Shown: positions 36,396-47,300, counted from the stretch's first letter. The stretch: 64,000 nucleotides of DNA from Paracyclopina nana (GCA_019096065.1 JAGUCH010000001.1:15934001-15998000); one strand, 5' to 3'. The notes: generated by a model not told the origin, from the sequence alone. Made by a program: numbers and translations.

Positions 36396-36529
36396 TCAAA
36401 TTTTATTAACTGTGACCGATTTTCCGAGCGAAATGAACTTGCCGGAATGCCATGTTGTGACGTCACGGGGTTTGCAAAAAGCTGACACGATCGGCAAAGT
36501 GAATTTACTCGCGAGTAAAACCGGTTACA

Positions 36530-36674
36530 GGCTTAGTCTCTTCTGGAGATTTCATAGTGACCAAGCCACGGTCATTATCGATTCTTATGTAGTTCCATCG
36601 CAACCTACTCAGTACATAAGAAACGATAATGACCGTGGCTTGGTCACTATGAAATCTCCAGAAGAGACTAAGCC
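36530..36674. mobile_element. Foldback MITE, copy 3 (GGCTTAGTCT ends)
   Basis: GGCTTAGTCTCTTCTGGAG is mirrored by CTCCAGAAGAGACTAAGCC; 145 bp with about 60-bp arms. The loop contains GCAACCTACTCAGTACATAAG. ACA flanks both ends. Same family as 24238-24405 and 29046-29187. Confidence 0.85.
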
Positions 36675-37264
36675 ACAGTTAGTAAAAGTATTTGGAGTGG
36701 TCTGTTATGTAGCATCGTTACCGTCTGGACATGCATAACACCATTCATTTCTTGCGTCACCTCACCAAAATGCATATTAACGCGCTAAAGTCCCTATGGA
36801 ATGTGACATCATAGCATCAGGGGGGTCTCGTAAGTGAGTTCTTGACGCAAGTTTTACATGCTAAAATCACCAAATCTGTTCGTCTTAGCTGCGGTGGCGC
36901 TAGTAGTTCTTACTTCATAGCGCGTAAGCTCATGTGACGTCAGTGATGGAAGCGAGCGGGCTGATCTTTCCCTATTTTAAAACAGAGCTCCCAGATAAGT
37001 TCTGTTTTTATCAAAAAGTATGCAATTTAGGCACATTTTGCTAATTTATGGTGGATTATGGAAATTTTTGGAAGTGAAATCTACAGAATTCTATTGAAAT
37101 TTCGTCTTGGAGCCTACCACAGCTCAGTCAGACTGTGCGCTATAGTAAAGCAGCGATAAGAACTCACCTTATTAGTATAGATCATCTTGCATAGCATCAT
37201 CTTGCAGGCGATGAATCATTGAGTCAAATGATGAGTTTCAGCTAAGTGTTGAGATGCTCATTGA

Positions 37265-37790
37265 CGAGGGCCATCCTCTATGACAACTATAGACGGACGC
37301 ATGCAAATTGATTCACCAAACTCAATTTAGGGCGCTAATGCTGATCACTTCAATGAAAAAGTGGGAAGTTCGATTTCAAATTTTAGCGCCAATTTCATTG
37401 TTCTTGAGTAGGAAGAGCGTGATAATCAGCTTTACCAGACTAGGAAATCTTACATCAAAGATTACTTAAATATGGCGTTTTCTTCCAAATAACGGCTTTT
37501 TCGTGAAACTCACAAATAATCGAACTACTTTTTTTGTCCGAAGCCCATGAAATGCAAAAGTAGGTTTCTGGAAATTCCTCTGCGACTTCGTAGCACTACG
37601 TTTAAGGGTTACCCGTAGAGAAAATCAGCTGTACTCATTTGGAACACTTAACTTTGTAAAAATCCCCCATGAACTGTTCCAAATGGGGTCAGCTGTTGTG
37701 GCCTCTGTATGTTACCCTATAACCCTATGTAGAAGCACAGTGCAGTTGTGATAGAGGTCACCTTATATTATAGAACGACCTAGTCTCCAA
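37265..37790. repeat. Dispersed repeat, copy 1
   Basis: Shares long stretches with 56093-56470: GGCCATCC[TA]CTATGACAA, GCTTTACCAGAC, CTTAAATATGGC, CTTTTTCGTGAAACTCAC, and GGTCACCTTA[TC]ATTATAGA near the end. The copies are in the same orientation. No terminal inverted repeats are visible. Confidence 0.7.
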
Positions 37791-37923
37791 GGAGACGGAG
37801 AGACACCTGGCGGTGTGCTGAATAATAACGCTTCATTCCACAGCTGAAAGATATGGAAAAAAACCAGTTTGACAAGTTTTGCTAGATAACAACACCATAA
37901 TATTTTCGTGGCTAGATTTCAGC

Positions 37924-40598
37924 ATGGATACAACTGAGAAGGTAAGCATATTCAATTTTGCTTTGTGAACGTCATTCGTGAATTATCACATTACAGGAGC
38001 AATTGGACAAGCTGTTCAGTCCAAGTCGTTGGTCACCAAGGTTGAATGCTGATGCGATCATTGAGCATCACGTCACGTTCATCACTGAAAAAAGCGAATC
38101 GGCCAAATCCACTGTGCCTTTCGTGACTTTTCCATACGGCAAGGGGAGTGCACACGAGAAACTGGACGTATTTGGGCATCTATCGCACAACTCTACAATT
38201 TTACTACATTTCTCTGGAGGCTACTGGCAGATGCTCTCTGGAGACAATTCCTCCTACTTCGTTTCATGCTTACACAAAAATGCATTTACAACAATTATCG
38301 TCGACTACGATCGAGCTCCAAGAGGTAATTTTTATATTGGTCAAATCCCTGCGGACGTTGAGAGCTAGGGCGTTCCCGTATTGGCCTGTTAGTCAAGTTA
38401 AGTTAAGTTTGGTAAAAAGTTAAGTTTAGTTCAGTTCCGTTCCCAGATATTTATGTTGGTGGAACTGAACTTAGCTTGATTTTATGTGGTACTAGCTTGC
38501 TTGCCCACCTAAGTTCAGTTGCCAAAATGAACTTAGCTACAAAAAGTGTTCTCATATGCGAAGTATCAGAAGCTCACTTAAATTAGAAAAGCTAACTTTG
38601 CTCATCAGCTGCTGATGCACAACGCGTTGGCGTGTCAGCTCAGCGGTCAACTGAACATTGCTAAAACGAACCAAACTTGGCTAGAACAAGTTGATCCTAA
38701 CTGATCAAGTAAGGTTGCTGTTTTAGCAACATAACTTGACTAAAAATTCGAATATGGGATCGCCCTAGCGTACGTATCACGATATGGATCGAAGATTTCG
38801 AGCAGCTCTTATCTTGTTAACTTCTAAATCGAGATGCATTGGTGGCTTTTTTGGTAGGAAAATGTGAATCAGGAAATAGTCATATTTTCAAGATTTTTTG
38901 TATCAAATATTATATTTGCATTCATCGTCGACGAAAGACCAAGATTTTCTTCATACGTACGCAATTTGAGCTGGATGATCCAGGCTTTTCGCCTGTTTTG
39001 ATGCTGACTTTGCCGCACTTTTTAGCTAATTAACTTCTGCCCTACCTTGCTGCTGGTGTGGCCTTTGAAATATTAATTAAGAATTGCATCTGGCAACCTC
39101 TTAACGCACTAAAAATTAAAGCTGTGCACGTTTCAGCCACTTGGCTTTCATTTCACCACAAAATAGGGCTTAATACTACTGATGCACAAAAAGAATAAAA
39201 ATTAATAACATCATTTCATTGTTTAGCAACTTTACCAGAAATAGTGGATCAAGCCATTGAAGCAGCGAAATGGGCGCTAAGCTATGCTAAGGCTAATAAA
39301 AAGTAAGTAGGATGCTTTGTCTTAGTCATAGGTTTACTTATTATATGCTCACTTATTTGTAGGTGCCTCATTTTGTCGGGCCACTCTGCTGGCGCTCATT
39401 TGTGTGCAATGATCCTCAGTTCATCTTGGTTTGGATCACTAGCCGACGAAGACAAGCAACTTTTCAAGGCACAGTGGGCTAGCCTGACATAACATTAAGG
39501 CAACTACTCAAAAAGATATTCAGTACAGGCACTCTTCTTTTGCTAGATTTATGTGGTGTTCACTTACTAAATAACTTCAGTACTAGGAGAGCTGTAACCT
39601 CAAAAGAGTAAGTGAAGATTCCAAACAGTGGAATTTTCAATTCCTATTTCATATTTTTGCCAAGTTATCTAAGAACGAAAATCTTGATGGCCGGATTTCA
39701 GCCATTTTTGTTTTGACTGAATTATTGTATTTGAGATTTAAAAAAAGCACAAAAGTTAGCTTGGTGTGGTCTTTCATAAAGGTTACCTTTTTGTCAAAAT
39801 TCTTTGCTTTCCTCCTGCTCTGCTGCCTTGAGAGGTTAATTTTCAGCTACTTCAATCTTAGCCTAGCTCCCAAAACATGAAGGTTTCAGCTAAATGCTGG
39901 GAATTTTAATTTTCTCGAGGGCCTATCAAGCTAGCCCACTGTGTGCCAGGGAGTTTTTCATTTGGCTGGAATTTTTGATCTGCAACCGTTGATTCACACT
40001 TATGTCAACGATCCTTTGAAGATGGACCTGAGTGAAGCTCAGCGAAATTCGCCACTGCTTTTGACTGGCAAATTGGGCCAGAATTTCCGCGAAAATGAAG
40101 GGCTGAGAAGAGGCTTCCATATTGAAGTGGTCGTGGGTGAATTCGATAGCCCTGCCTTCATATCTCAGGGGAAATCATACGTTCAAAAAGTGAGAATTTC
40201 GCGCTGACTGCGAATCCTTTGTCATTTTTCTTTTTATGCGCGCGAGAAAACTTCACTCACGAAGTTGAACTCTGTGATTGCTTCGAATTGAGGATGTTGT
40301 ATGGCGCCAGATAAAAACTTTCCATCATCGCCCTCGGAAAAATGCGCAGTAGTTTCTGAATTCTATTTTTAAAGCACTCGTATACCAAGCGTTGGCATTT
40401 AAAAATGAGCCATATTCTGCCCGAATTATTGTTAATTTCAACAATGTTAATTTCTTTGTTCAGCTAAAAGAGGAAGGCTTTGAAAGTGTCAACTTTGCAA
40501 TAATGGCATCAAAGGATCATTTCAATTTGGTCGAAGATTTGGCTGATGAATCTGACGAAATGACTCAAAAGCTTTTGACAGCCTTGCGCAATTGGTAA
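37924..40598 (+). CDS. AFMID: Arylformamidase (kynurenine formamidase)
   Basis: Six exons in frame: 37924-37941, 37997-38324, 39227-39302, 39363-39468, 39950-40189, 40464-40598; 300 residues (human AFMID 303). It is an alpha/beta hydrolase that converts N-formylkynurenine to kynurenine in tryptophan breakdown. The nucleophile elbow is GHSAGAHL in exon 4, the acid is in VVVGEFDSPAF of exon 5, and the His is in SKDHFNLVEDL of exon 6; DAQRNSP-like EAQRNSP is also kept. The oxyanion-hole motif is normally HGGYW but reads SGGYW here (LLHFSGGYWQ). The intron between exons 4 and 5 would use GC-AG sites (TTCAAG|GCACAG ... TGCCAG|GGAG) and looks like an inserted MITE. The other four introns are GT-AG. 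AATAAA at 40617 follows the stop. A BEL LTR begins 72 bp downstream of the stop. Confidence 0.88.
38367..38766. mobile_element. MITE with AGGGCG...CGCCCT ends, copy 1 (AFMID intron 2)
   Basis: Starts AGGGCGTTCCCGTATTGG and ends AATATGGGATCGCCCT. It is internally rich in AAGTTAAGTT-type words and has inverted-repeat arms (GTCAAGTTAAG versus AACTTGACTA). A second copy in the opposite orientation lies at 53201-53595. Confidence 0.8.
39469..39949 (+). mobile_element. MITE-like intron of AFMID
   Basis: The intron starts GCACAGTGGGCTAGC and ends GCTAGCCCACTGTGTGCCAG. Its ends are therefore inverted repeats of about 22 bp with a 2-bp gap, and they coincide with the exon borders. Removing 39469-39949 restores an uninterrupted AFMID reading frame (LFK|GVFHLAG). 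The AG just inside the 3' border may be a target duplication of the AG at the end of exon 4. Confidence 0.6.
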
Positions 40599-40616
40599 AC
40601 GTCTCAAAAATTGCCA

Positions 40617-40622
40617 ATAAAC
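40617..40622 (+). terminator. Poly(A) signal of AFMID
   Basis: AATAAA lies 18 bases after the AFMID stop codon. Confidence 0.6.
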
Positions 40623-40670
40623 AAATGATTTCGTCGAGTACCTAAAAGGTATTGGTAATTTTTTACTCTG

Positions 40671-40871
40671 TGTTTGAATTTTCCCACTCCCTCCCCCATA
40701 TATCAAACTTGTCAGCTGACGCTCAATAAAGATCAGTTACATTCCACCTTTCCATCCAACAAGTTGTTCATCACGAGATTTATTCTTCGGTTACAAACTT
40801 ATAAGTATTACTTCGTAAAGTCATCGGCAATTTTCTCCAAGGACTAGTATCCGGGTAGCAAATTGCTTACA
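40671..40871 (+). repeat. 5' LTR of the BEL/Pao element
   Basis: 201 bp, TGTTTGAA...GCTTACA (TG...CA). It is identical by eye to 50442-50642 except one A/G difference near position 16. It contains CATATAT near 40697 and AATAAA at 40725. It is flanked by the duplication CTCTG (40666-40670; matching 50643-50647). Confidence 0.95.
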
Positions 40872-40889
40872 TGGCGCCCAACGGATTGC
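40872..40889 (+). promoter_or_regulatory. Primer-binding site
   Basis: TGGCGCCCAACGGATTGC directly follows the 5' LTR, the standard position where a tRNA 3' end primes minus-strand DNA synthesis. The tRNA identity is not assigned. Confidence 0.75.
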
Positions 40890-41804
40890 AGGCAAGAACA
40901 AAACTTTCTGTAACCTTGGGTGTAAGAATACGCCTCGAAAGGCAGTAGCTCATGGGGCTTGATTTCAAAGGCCTGCTATAGCAACCCTTTGGATATCGGA
41001 GGCCTGCTTCTAAGCAACCCTCCGGCTCAAGCTAACAGTGTCTGGCACAAAACTTGGCCTTGAAAGTCCTCAAACGAGTGAAATCCCTTGGCATCGGCTC
41101 TATCCCATCCCCCGGCATCGGCCCAAAGGCAAATCCCGAGGCATCGGTAGAAGCAAATCCCGAGGCATCAGATCTCCGCAAGCACTGGAAAACCCGAGTT
41201 CCAGCACTCAATCCTGCAACTTTACTAACGGCATCGGCAAAAGCAAATCCCTTGGCATCGGCTCAAGCAAATCCCGAGGCATCGGCAAAAGCAAATCCCT
41301 TGGCATCGGCTCAAGCAAATCCCGAGGCATCGGCTCAAAAGCAAATCCCAGAGGTAAAGACGCAAAAACCACGTGGCAAGTTCGGCTTCGAGTGATCTTC
41401 AGACAAGTGAAATCCCACGGCTTTCTATAAACGTTCCCGTGGCATGAGACCTTGCCTTTCATCACTAAAACCCAAGCTCCCACCTGGCCTTCTTCTAGTT
41501 GACTCGACAGTCAATTTTTCACTTTTTCCAGTTCTAAAGAACTAATTCCGTTTCTATTTACAGGTCCAACAGGACCAGTGAACCCCACCCAGACGTTCCT
41601 AAGGCTCAAAAGACCCAAAAGGACGTCGACCTCTTTCCTATCTATTCTATTCCGGAGCGACTCAGAGGCCAATCCGGACTCAAATTCTTCTTACACCCAG
41701 TTAAAACTGTAGCTGTTTAAGAACAATAAAGGACCAAATTACTTGCATATATTGCTTACTTATCAATAAAAGGTTTAGTTCTTGAATAGCAAACTTACTC
41801 TAAC
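40890..41804 (+). other. Leader of the BEL element with two open upstream frames
   Basis: A long untranslated leader. Two overlapping frames are open across 41038-41430 and 41054-41395, spanning a tandem repeat. GTAAAG after CCAGAG at about 41353 and TTTACAG at about 41567 could bound a leader intron. Several AATAAA words occur at about 41725-41770, just before the gag ATG at 41805. Confidence 0.5.
41080..41352 (+). repeat. 24-bp tandem repeat in the BEL leader
   Basis: The unit GGCATCGGC..AAGCAAATCCC occurs in a degenerate block (41080-41180) and a regular block (41230-41352). In the regular block two variants (AAAAG/TTG and TCAAG/GAG) alternate, giving a 48-bp higher-order repeat. As 24 is divisible by 3, the open frames encode 8-residue repeats (ASAKANPL, ASAQANPE). 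Confidence 0.85.
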
Positions 41805-44318
41805 ATGGCTAGCGCAATGAATACGAGCTCTCCTAACCACTCTGACGAGGACAATGGCCAAAGGCATTGGAGAGTGGTGCTCAAAGAGATTGAAGCTGAC
41901 ATGAAAGTCATCCAAGACCACTATGATGCATGGCATCAAGTCATGCCAGATGTCATGAAACAAGACATCAAGCCATACATGAGACAACTCAAACAGCTCA
42001 AGCCAAAGATCGCTCACGTTGACAAGGAAGTTGAAACCTTTGAGGAGGAAACTGACTTCATTGACGGTGAGGATGGCGAGGCCAGAGACGAAGCTCTCAT
42101 TGTATTAAAAGAAAAAATGGAAATGATCCTAATAAGAAAACGAGGCTGGTTTGCGCGATTCCGCAGGTACCTGGCCGAATTCGAAAAGGAAAATCCGGAC
42201 GCATCGAAGATCTCTGCCAATGAGTCTTCATATGTCATACCTTTTCCAGAGGATCTGAATATTTCCAAAATTTCGAAAACGAGCGTGAATACACGCATTA
42301 ACTTACTCGAAAAGCGTGAAATCCTACGCTCAGACGAGCGAGAAGAAAGAAACACTGAAGTCTTGAAAAATGGCGAACCAGACTGGACTATTCCAGAAAA
42401 CAAAGTCGCCAAGGACAACTTTTTGTCACTAAAATCGCTCATTGATAACCTACAGGTAATGATATCGACTTTCGAAAAAGATCCGAATCCGGATTTGAAC
42501 CCGTCACGCCAAAAAATGCTTGACGAGGCTGAAGCGTCGATAGCTATTAGAGCCCAAGCGACCAAAGAAGCTTTCAAAAAAGCCAAAAACCTGGAAGTCA
42601 GGCAAATAAGTAGCTACATTGGCCATGTGACTAGAGCCCAAAGCGAAGCTCGGGCCCTACTAAAAGCTTACAAGCCCCCAAATCCAGTCACAGATGACAC
42701 CCCGGACCGCTCACAAATGAAGTCCTTTGAACGTGAAGCCTTCAAAGAGCTGAATGAAAGCATTGCAGCTCAAAATGCCAAAAAAGAAACTGAGTTAAAG
42801 ACTCAAAAAGAGGAACAAGTACCGAAAATTAACTTGATTCCCCCGCCTATGTCTGAAATAAAGGCACCTCCCCCACCTCCAAACTTGATGCTAGACAGCA
42901 CTCACATCCCGAGGATAGACGAAAATGCCTTGAATCTGGATGAAAATGAAAATGAAAACGATGGCAATGCGAACGAAGTCCGAGAGGACAATAACTCGCA
43001 AAGAAGCCACTATGACAATTCCAGAGGCAGAGGCCGTGGAAGAGGACGAGGAAGAAGTTCTAGACATAGAAACAGATCCCCCTCTCAGTCATCATACCAT
43101 TCCGAAGAAGTAGAAGAGGAATATGTGCAAGTTCGAACAGAAAAGCACTTCAACTCTAACAAGTTAGAGACTGAAACAGTCTCGAGCTGGTCAGACCTCT
43201 ATAAAAGGGCTTTCAAACTGAGCCAAATATTCAATGAAAAGAAGGAAAAACTACCCAAAGAGTCTGACATCCCCAAACTAAAGTTCAAAGGAGACATGGG
43301 CGAATATCCAGACTTCAAAGAAAGGTTCTTCCTGAAAGTCATCAAAAATGTGACTATTTCCCCATCAAATAAACTGATGATCCTAACGGACTGCCTTGAA
43401 GGCGAGGCTTTGACTGAAGTCAAAGACTGCAAGCCTTGGAATTTGAAAAACTTAGCGATAGCTCTTGAAAGACTTGACGCTTTATTCGCTGATCAAAAAG
43501 GCAGAAAAGGCTTTCTACAGACAAAGCTATCAAACCTGTCCCCTTTTGACCACTCGAAACGGGAGCTTCTACTTGAGTACAAGGATGTCATCTTTGACCT
43601 CAGGAAGCATTACAGGGAAGAAAGCTTAAAAAAGCATTGCAATCCGGAGATGGCAATCGAATCCATCTTCTTTGCGATACACTGGAAAGAAAGCTCAAAA
43701 TCAATGTATGAGACTTACATCGAGTCCAAAGGTCTTGAAAAAGGCTTGGAATCGATCCTCCAGTTCATGGAATGGCACCTGAGCCTCAACAGGCTAAATG
43801 CCTATGAAAAGTCTCTGAAAACAGAAAAAGATAAAGTGGCTTCGAAAAAGGCAGCTAAAGCTGACCCGGCCCCGGTCTTATTGACCAATGATGCAAGTGA
43901 CTCATCCTGCTCCGATTATTCCACGGATTTCGAGGAGGAAGAGACTTGTCTGGCCACAGCAACTCGGGATGAATCCCTCAATGACTGCCCAATCTGCAAT
44001 AAAAACAGTCACAAGTTATACCAATGCAGAACCTTTTTCAGAATGTCTGCCAAAGACAAGTATGCAAAGTGCATCGAAAAAGGTGTATGCATGCGCTGCC
44101 TGGACTCAAAACACAGGCGTGTCTCTTGCAAAGCTAAAAAGTGCAAGTGCGGCAACCCGCACCACAATATTATGCACCGCGCTTTTGAAAAGAAAAAAGA
44201 CACAAAGTCTACTCAAGACTTGAATAAAAAACTAGAGAAAATCGAGTCAACACTCAATACTGTACTGGAAAAGGCTAGTTTTTTAGAGACAAGCCACCAA
44301 TCAGAGACTCAAACATAG
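41805..44318 (+). CDS. gag: BEL/Pao Gag polyprotein
   Basis: 837 residues. The N-terminal 360 residues are charged and probably helical or coiled. A Pro-rich segment follows (near residue 350), then an Arg-Gly/Ser-Arg-rich stretch (RGRGRGRGRSSRHRNRS, about 410-425), suited to RNA binding. Residues about 485-690 resemble the DUF1759 region common to BEL Gag (LKFKGDMGEYPDFKERF). Zinc-knuckle-like Cys/His motifs CPICNKNSH, CMRCLDSKH and CKCGNPHH lie at about 727-785. The frame is intact from ATG to TAG at 44316-44318. A TTTTTTA heptamer at 44279-44285 sits in the correct phase for -1 slippage into pol. Gag forms the particle core and packages RNA. Confidence 0.9.
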   Translation: MASAMNTSSPNHSDEDNGQRHWRVVLKEIEADMKVIQDHYDAWHQVMPDVMKQDIKPYMRQLKQLKPKIAHVDKEVETFEEETDFIDGEDGEARDEALIVLKEKMEMILIRKRGWFARFRRYLAEFEKENPDASKISANESSYVIPFPEDLNISKISKTSVNTRINLLEKREILRSDEREERNTEVLKNGEPDWTIPENKVAKDNFLSLKSLIDNLQVMISTFEKDPNPDLNPSRQKMLDEAEASIAIRAQATKEAFKKAKNLEVRQISSYIGHVTRAQSEARALLKAYKPPNPVTDDTPDRSQMKSFEREAFKELNESIAAQNAKKETELKTQKEEQVPKINLIPPPMSEIKAPPPPPNLMLDSTHIPRIDENALNLDENENENDGNANEVREDNNSQRSHYDNSRGRGRGRGRGRSSRHRNRSPSQSSYHSEEVEEEYVQVRTEKHFNSNKLETETVSSWSDLYKRAFKLSQIFNEKKEKLPKESDIPKLKFKGDMGEYPDFKERFFLKVIKNVTISPSNKLMILTDCLEGEALTEVKDCKPWNLKNLAIALERLDALFADQKGRKGFLQTKLSNLSPFDHSKRELLLEYKDVIFDLRKHYREESLKKHCNPEMAIESIFFAIHWKESSKSMYETYIESKGLEKGLESILQFMEWHLSLNRLNAYEKSLKTEKDKVASKKAAKADPAPVLLTNDASDSSCSDYSTDFEEEETCLATATRDESLNDCPICNKNSHKLYQCRTFFRMSAKDKYAKCIEKGVCMRCLDSKHRRVSCKAKKCKCGNPHHNIMHRAFEKKKDTKSTQDLNKKLEKIESTLNTVLEKASFLETSHQSETQT
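44279..44285 (+). promoter_or_regulatory. Predicted -1 ribosomal frameshift site TTTTTTA
   Basis: In the gag frame the heptamer is read T TTT TTA, the canonical X XXY YYZ slippery pattern. The pol frame is -1 relative to gag. It opens at 44279, immediately after a TAG in that frame, and gag ends 33 bases downstream, so slippage here would fuse Gag to Pol. A downstream stimulatory structure was not verified. Confidence 0.7.
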
Positions 44319-44323
44319 TCAAA

Positions 44324-47300
44324 ATGCCAAAGGAAGTAGCTATGCAAATGATCGAAATCAAAAGACAGCTAGAACTTCCAAAAAAGTCCACACAAAAGTG
44401 CTTTAGAGTAGTCCCAGTCATAGTAACTAATGGCGACAAGCAAGTCACCACAAATATGGTACTAGACGAGGCCTCTAGCAATACTTTCATAAGCACAAGT
44501 CTATTTAAAGCACTAAATATAAAAGGCCAAAAGGTTCAATATGACGTGTCAACTATAAATGACAAAGTGCAAAGCATGAAAAGTTATAAGTGCAAAATTA
44601 ACATAAAGCCAACGCTTGCAACTAAGCAAAACTTTGACATCAGCGCGTATACGTCTGATGGCATCAACAAGCTCATAAAGTTGCCCAATTATGAAAAGCT
44701 AAAGCGCAAGTTTCCATTCATGAAAGACATAGACTTTCCAAAGCTTCACAATGGCCCAGTTGAAATACTGCTTGGGATTAACTATCCGGCTTTACATACA
44801 AGCTTTAAAGACTTGTCTTCACCAGATCCGGATTCACCTCTCGTAAGAGAGACAGTTTTTGGTTTCACAGCCACGTATTCCAATCCGGATTTGTCAAAAG
44901 ACGAGACCACGCTACTGACTAGTCAAATCATAGAAAATGAATGCCCAGAACTAAAACAGATCATGTGCGCATTATTTGATGATGACAGTCAGGGACTTCA
45001 ACTAATTGACAGCTCTGAATTCCTCACTGCAGACGAAATTCGAGCTAAGAAAATAATACAAGACTCGATCCACACTAATGCCAAAGGCAATAAAGAGATG
45101 GATGTGCCGTGGTACTCCTACCCAGATCCACCACCTCTTCCAAACAACTATTATCAAGTATATACCTTTGAAAAGAAGCAAGAGGACAAACTTGGATCAG
45201 AAAACATGAAATAAGTTGACAAAGCTATTGATGACATGGTCAAACATGGCGCACTACGTTTACTTAGAGACGATGAAGACAAGCTAATCGGCTTCTACAT
45301 CCCTCGAGTAATGGTGGTCAAACTTGACAGATTGACTATGAAAGTCAGAGTCTGCATGGATGCAGCTAGACCTTTTGGAAAAGACAAGGTCTCTTTAAAT
45401 TCTCAGGTCATGACTGGCCAAAAATTACAAGGAGACATCTGGTCCATCTGGCTTCGATTCCGGATGGGCTTAAAAGGTTACATAGCAGACGCTGAAAAGA
45501 TGTTTCTAAACGTGCACTTAAGTGAAAAAGACAAAAAGTTCCATAGACTAATCCACAGAGGCCAAGCTTATCAGTTTGAGTCCTGGGTCTTTGGAAATGC
45601 AGCTTCTCCTTACGCTGCTCTATATACTATGAAGGAAATATCAAAAGAAGGCAAATTACACCCTCTAACTGAGTACGTGTTCAATGAATGCCTCTACATG
45701 GACGATATTTTGTTCAGCTGCGATGACACTAAAGATGCTCTTGCAGTTTATCATGATGTCAAAAATGTCCATGCAAAATCAAAAATGGTCTTCAAAAAGT
45801 GGGTCAGTAATGACAAAGACTTCATGGCCAAGCTTGAAAAAGAGGATTGGCATCCCACTTTTGACTTGCAGTCCAAAACGCCAGACGTCAAAGCTCTCGG
45901 CATCAAGTGGATTTCAAGCAATGACACTATACAGTTCCAAGCCTTGAAGACAAAGCTTACAGAAAAAGACCAAAGTCTAATAACGAGACGCTACATAGCT
46001 TCAATAGTAGCTCAAATTTTTGACCCGCATGACTTGCTAGCTCCCTTCACACTTCGAGGAAGACTCATAACCCAAGAAGTCTGGGGCTTAAATGACACGC
46101 TAAAGCTAAATTGGGACGATAAACTGATCGATTACGAGTCTCAAGACGATCGAATCAGACCAATACTTGATGCATTTATGCAATTCACGAACGAAGCCAC
46201 TAGAATTGATGAAATCATTCTTCCACGCTATGTTTCGATTCCGGATCATCAAGTAATCTGGCGAGAACTTCACGCTTTTTGCGATGCTTCTAAAAAAGCT
46301 TACTGCGTAGCAGTTTACCTTCGCATAATCTATACAGACGAATGCGGGGAACAAAAGGCTGAAGCTAATCTAATAACTGCTAAAAAGAAGCTCATCTCAT
46401 TCACTGGAAGATCTATTCCAAAAGCTGAACTGATGGGAGCAGTATGTGCAGCCCAAATCGTGCCTAACGTTCTAAAGAACTTGGCATTAGTAAACTGCAT
46501 TATACCTGACGAAAACGTCTTCTACTATTTAGATTCACAGTGCACTTTACAGTGGATCAAATACTGCTCAAGAAGACTTGAACAATTCATAGCAACGAGA
46601 CTTTCGCTAATCAGACAAACAACGAGCAAAAGCCAATGGAACTATGTCAAAACTGACAAGAATCCAGCAGACAAAGGCACTCGTAGCTTGTCATTGGACG
46701 AATTCATAAAAGACAAAAATCACTGGTTCAAAGGTTATAACTTAGATTCTCTTGATTACAAAATCGATGATGAGAACTTATATGACATGCCAGATGAGGA
46801 AAAAGACGAGCTTAGAAGCTCTGTGGCCAGAATTTGTCTGTTCAGCCACTTAAAACTTCGAAATTATCATCCATCGATGTCATTTGACAAAATCCGGAAT
46901 CTATTCAAACTGGAAACAAAATGGGCTAAAGAACAGCCTGATCTAACCTCTTTTATGAATAAAAGACCCCTCCTCTATACAAATGAATTTGTAAAACGTC
47001 ATTTTAATGACCTCGACAGTCTGCTCAAAATCACGAGTAGCTTACTATGTATTAGAAAAGTACTGACTGAAAAAGCTCTGGCAAATCCGGATGCCTCAGC
47101 TAATACTCAGAATCTCCGAGACGGCTTAAAGCTAAAGCAAAAGCAATACGAAAACCGAGTTTTTTACAAAAAGAAACTTGCACTTTCTTTCCTTATTCGC
47201 GAAGCGCAAAGGGAAGCGTTTCTGAGTATCAATTCTAATCTAAAGAAAGAATTGACTAGCTTTAAAGCAAAACTGGACGATGATGGCATCATAAGAGGAG

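Noticed and set aside
42014..42586. 190-codon ORF antisense to gag
   Set aside because: Shadow of the conserved gag frame on the opposite strand.
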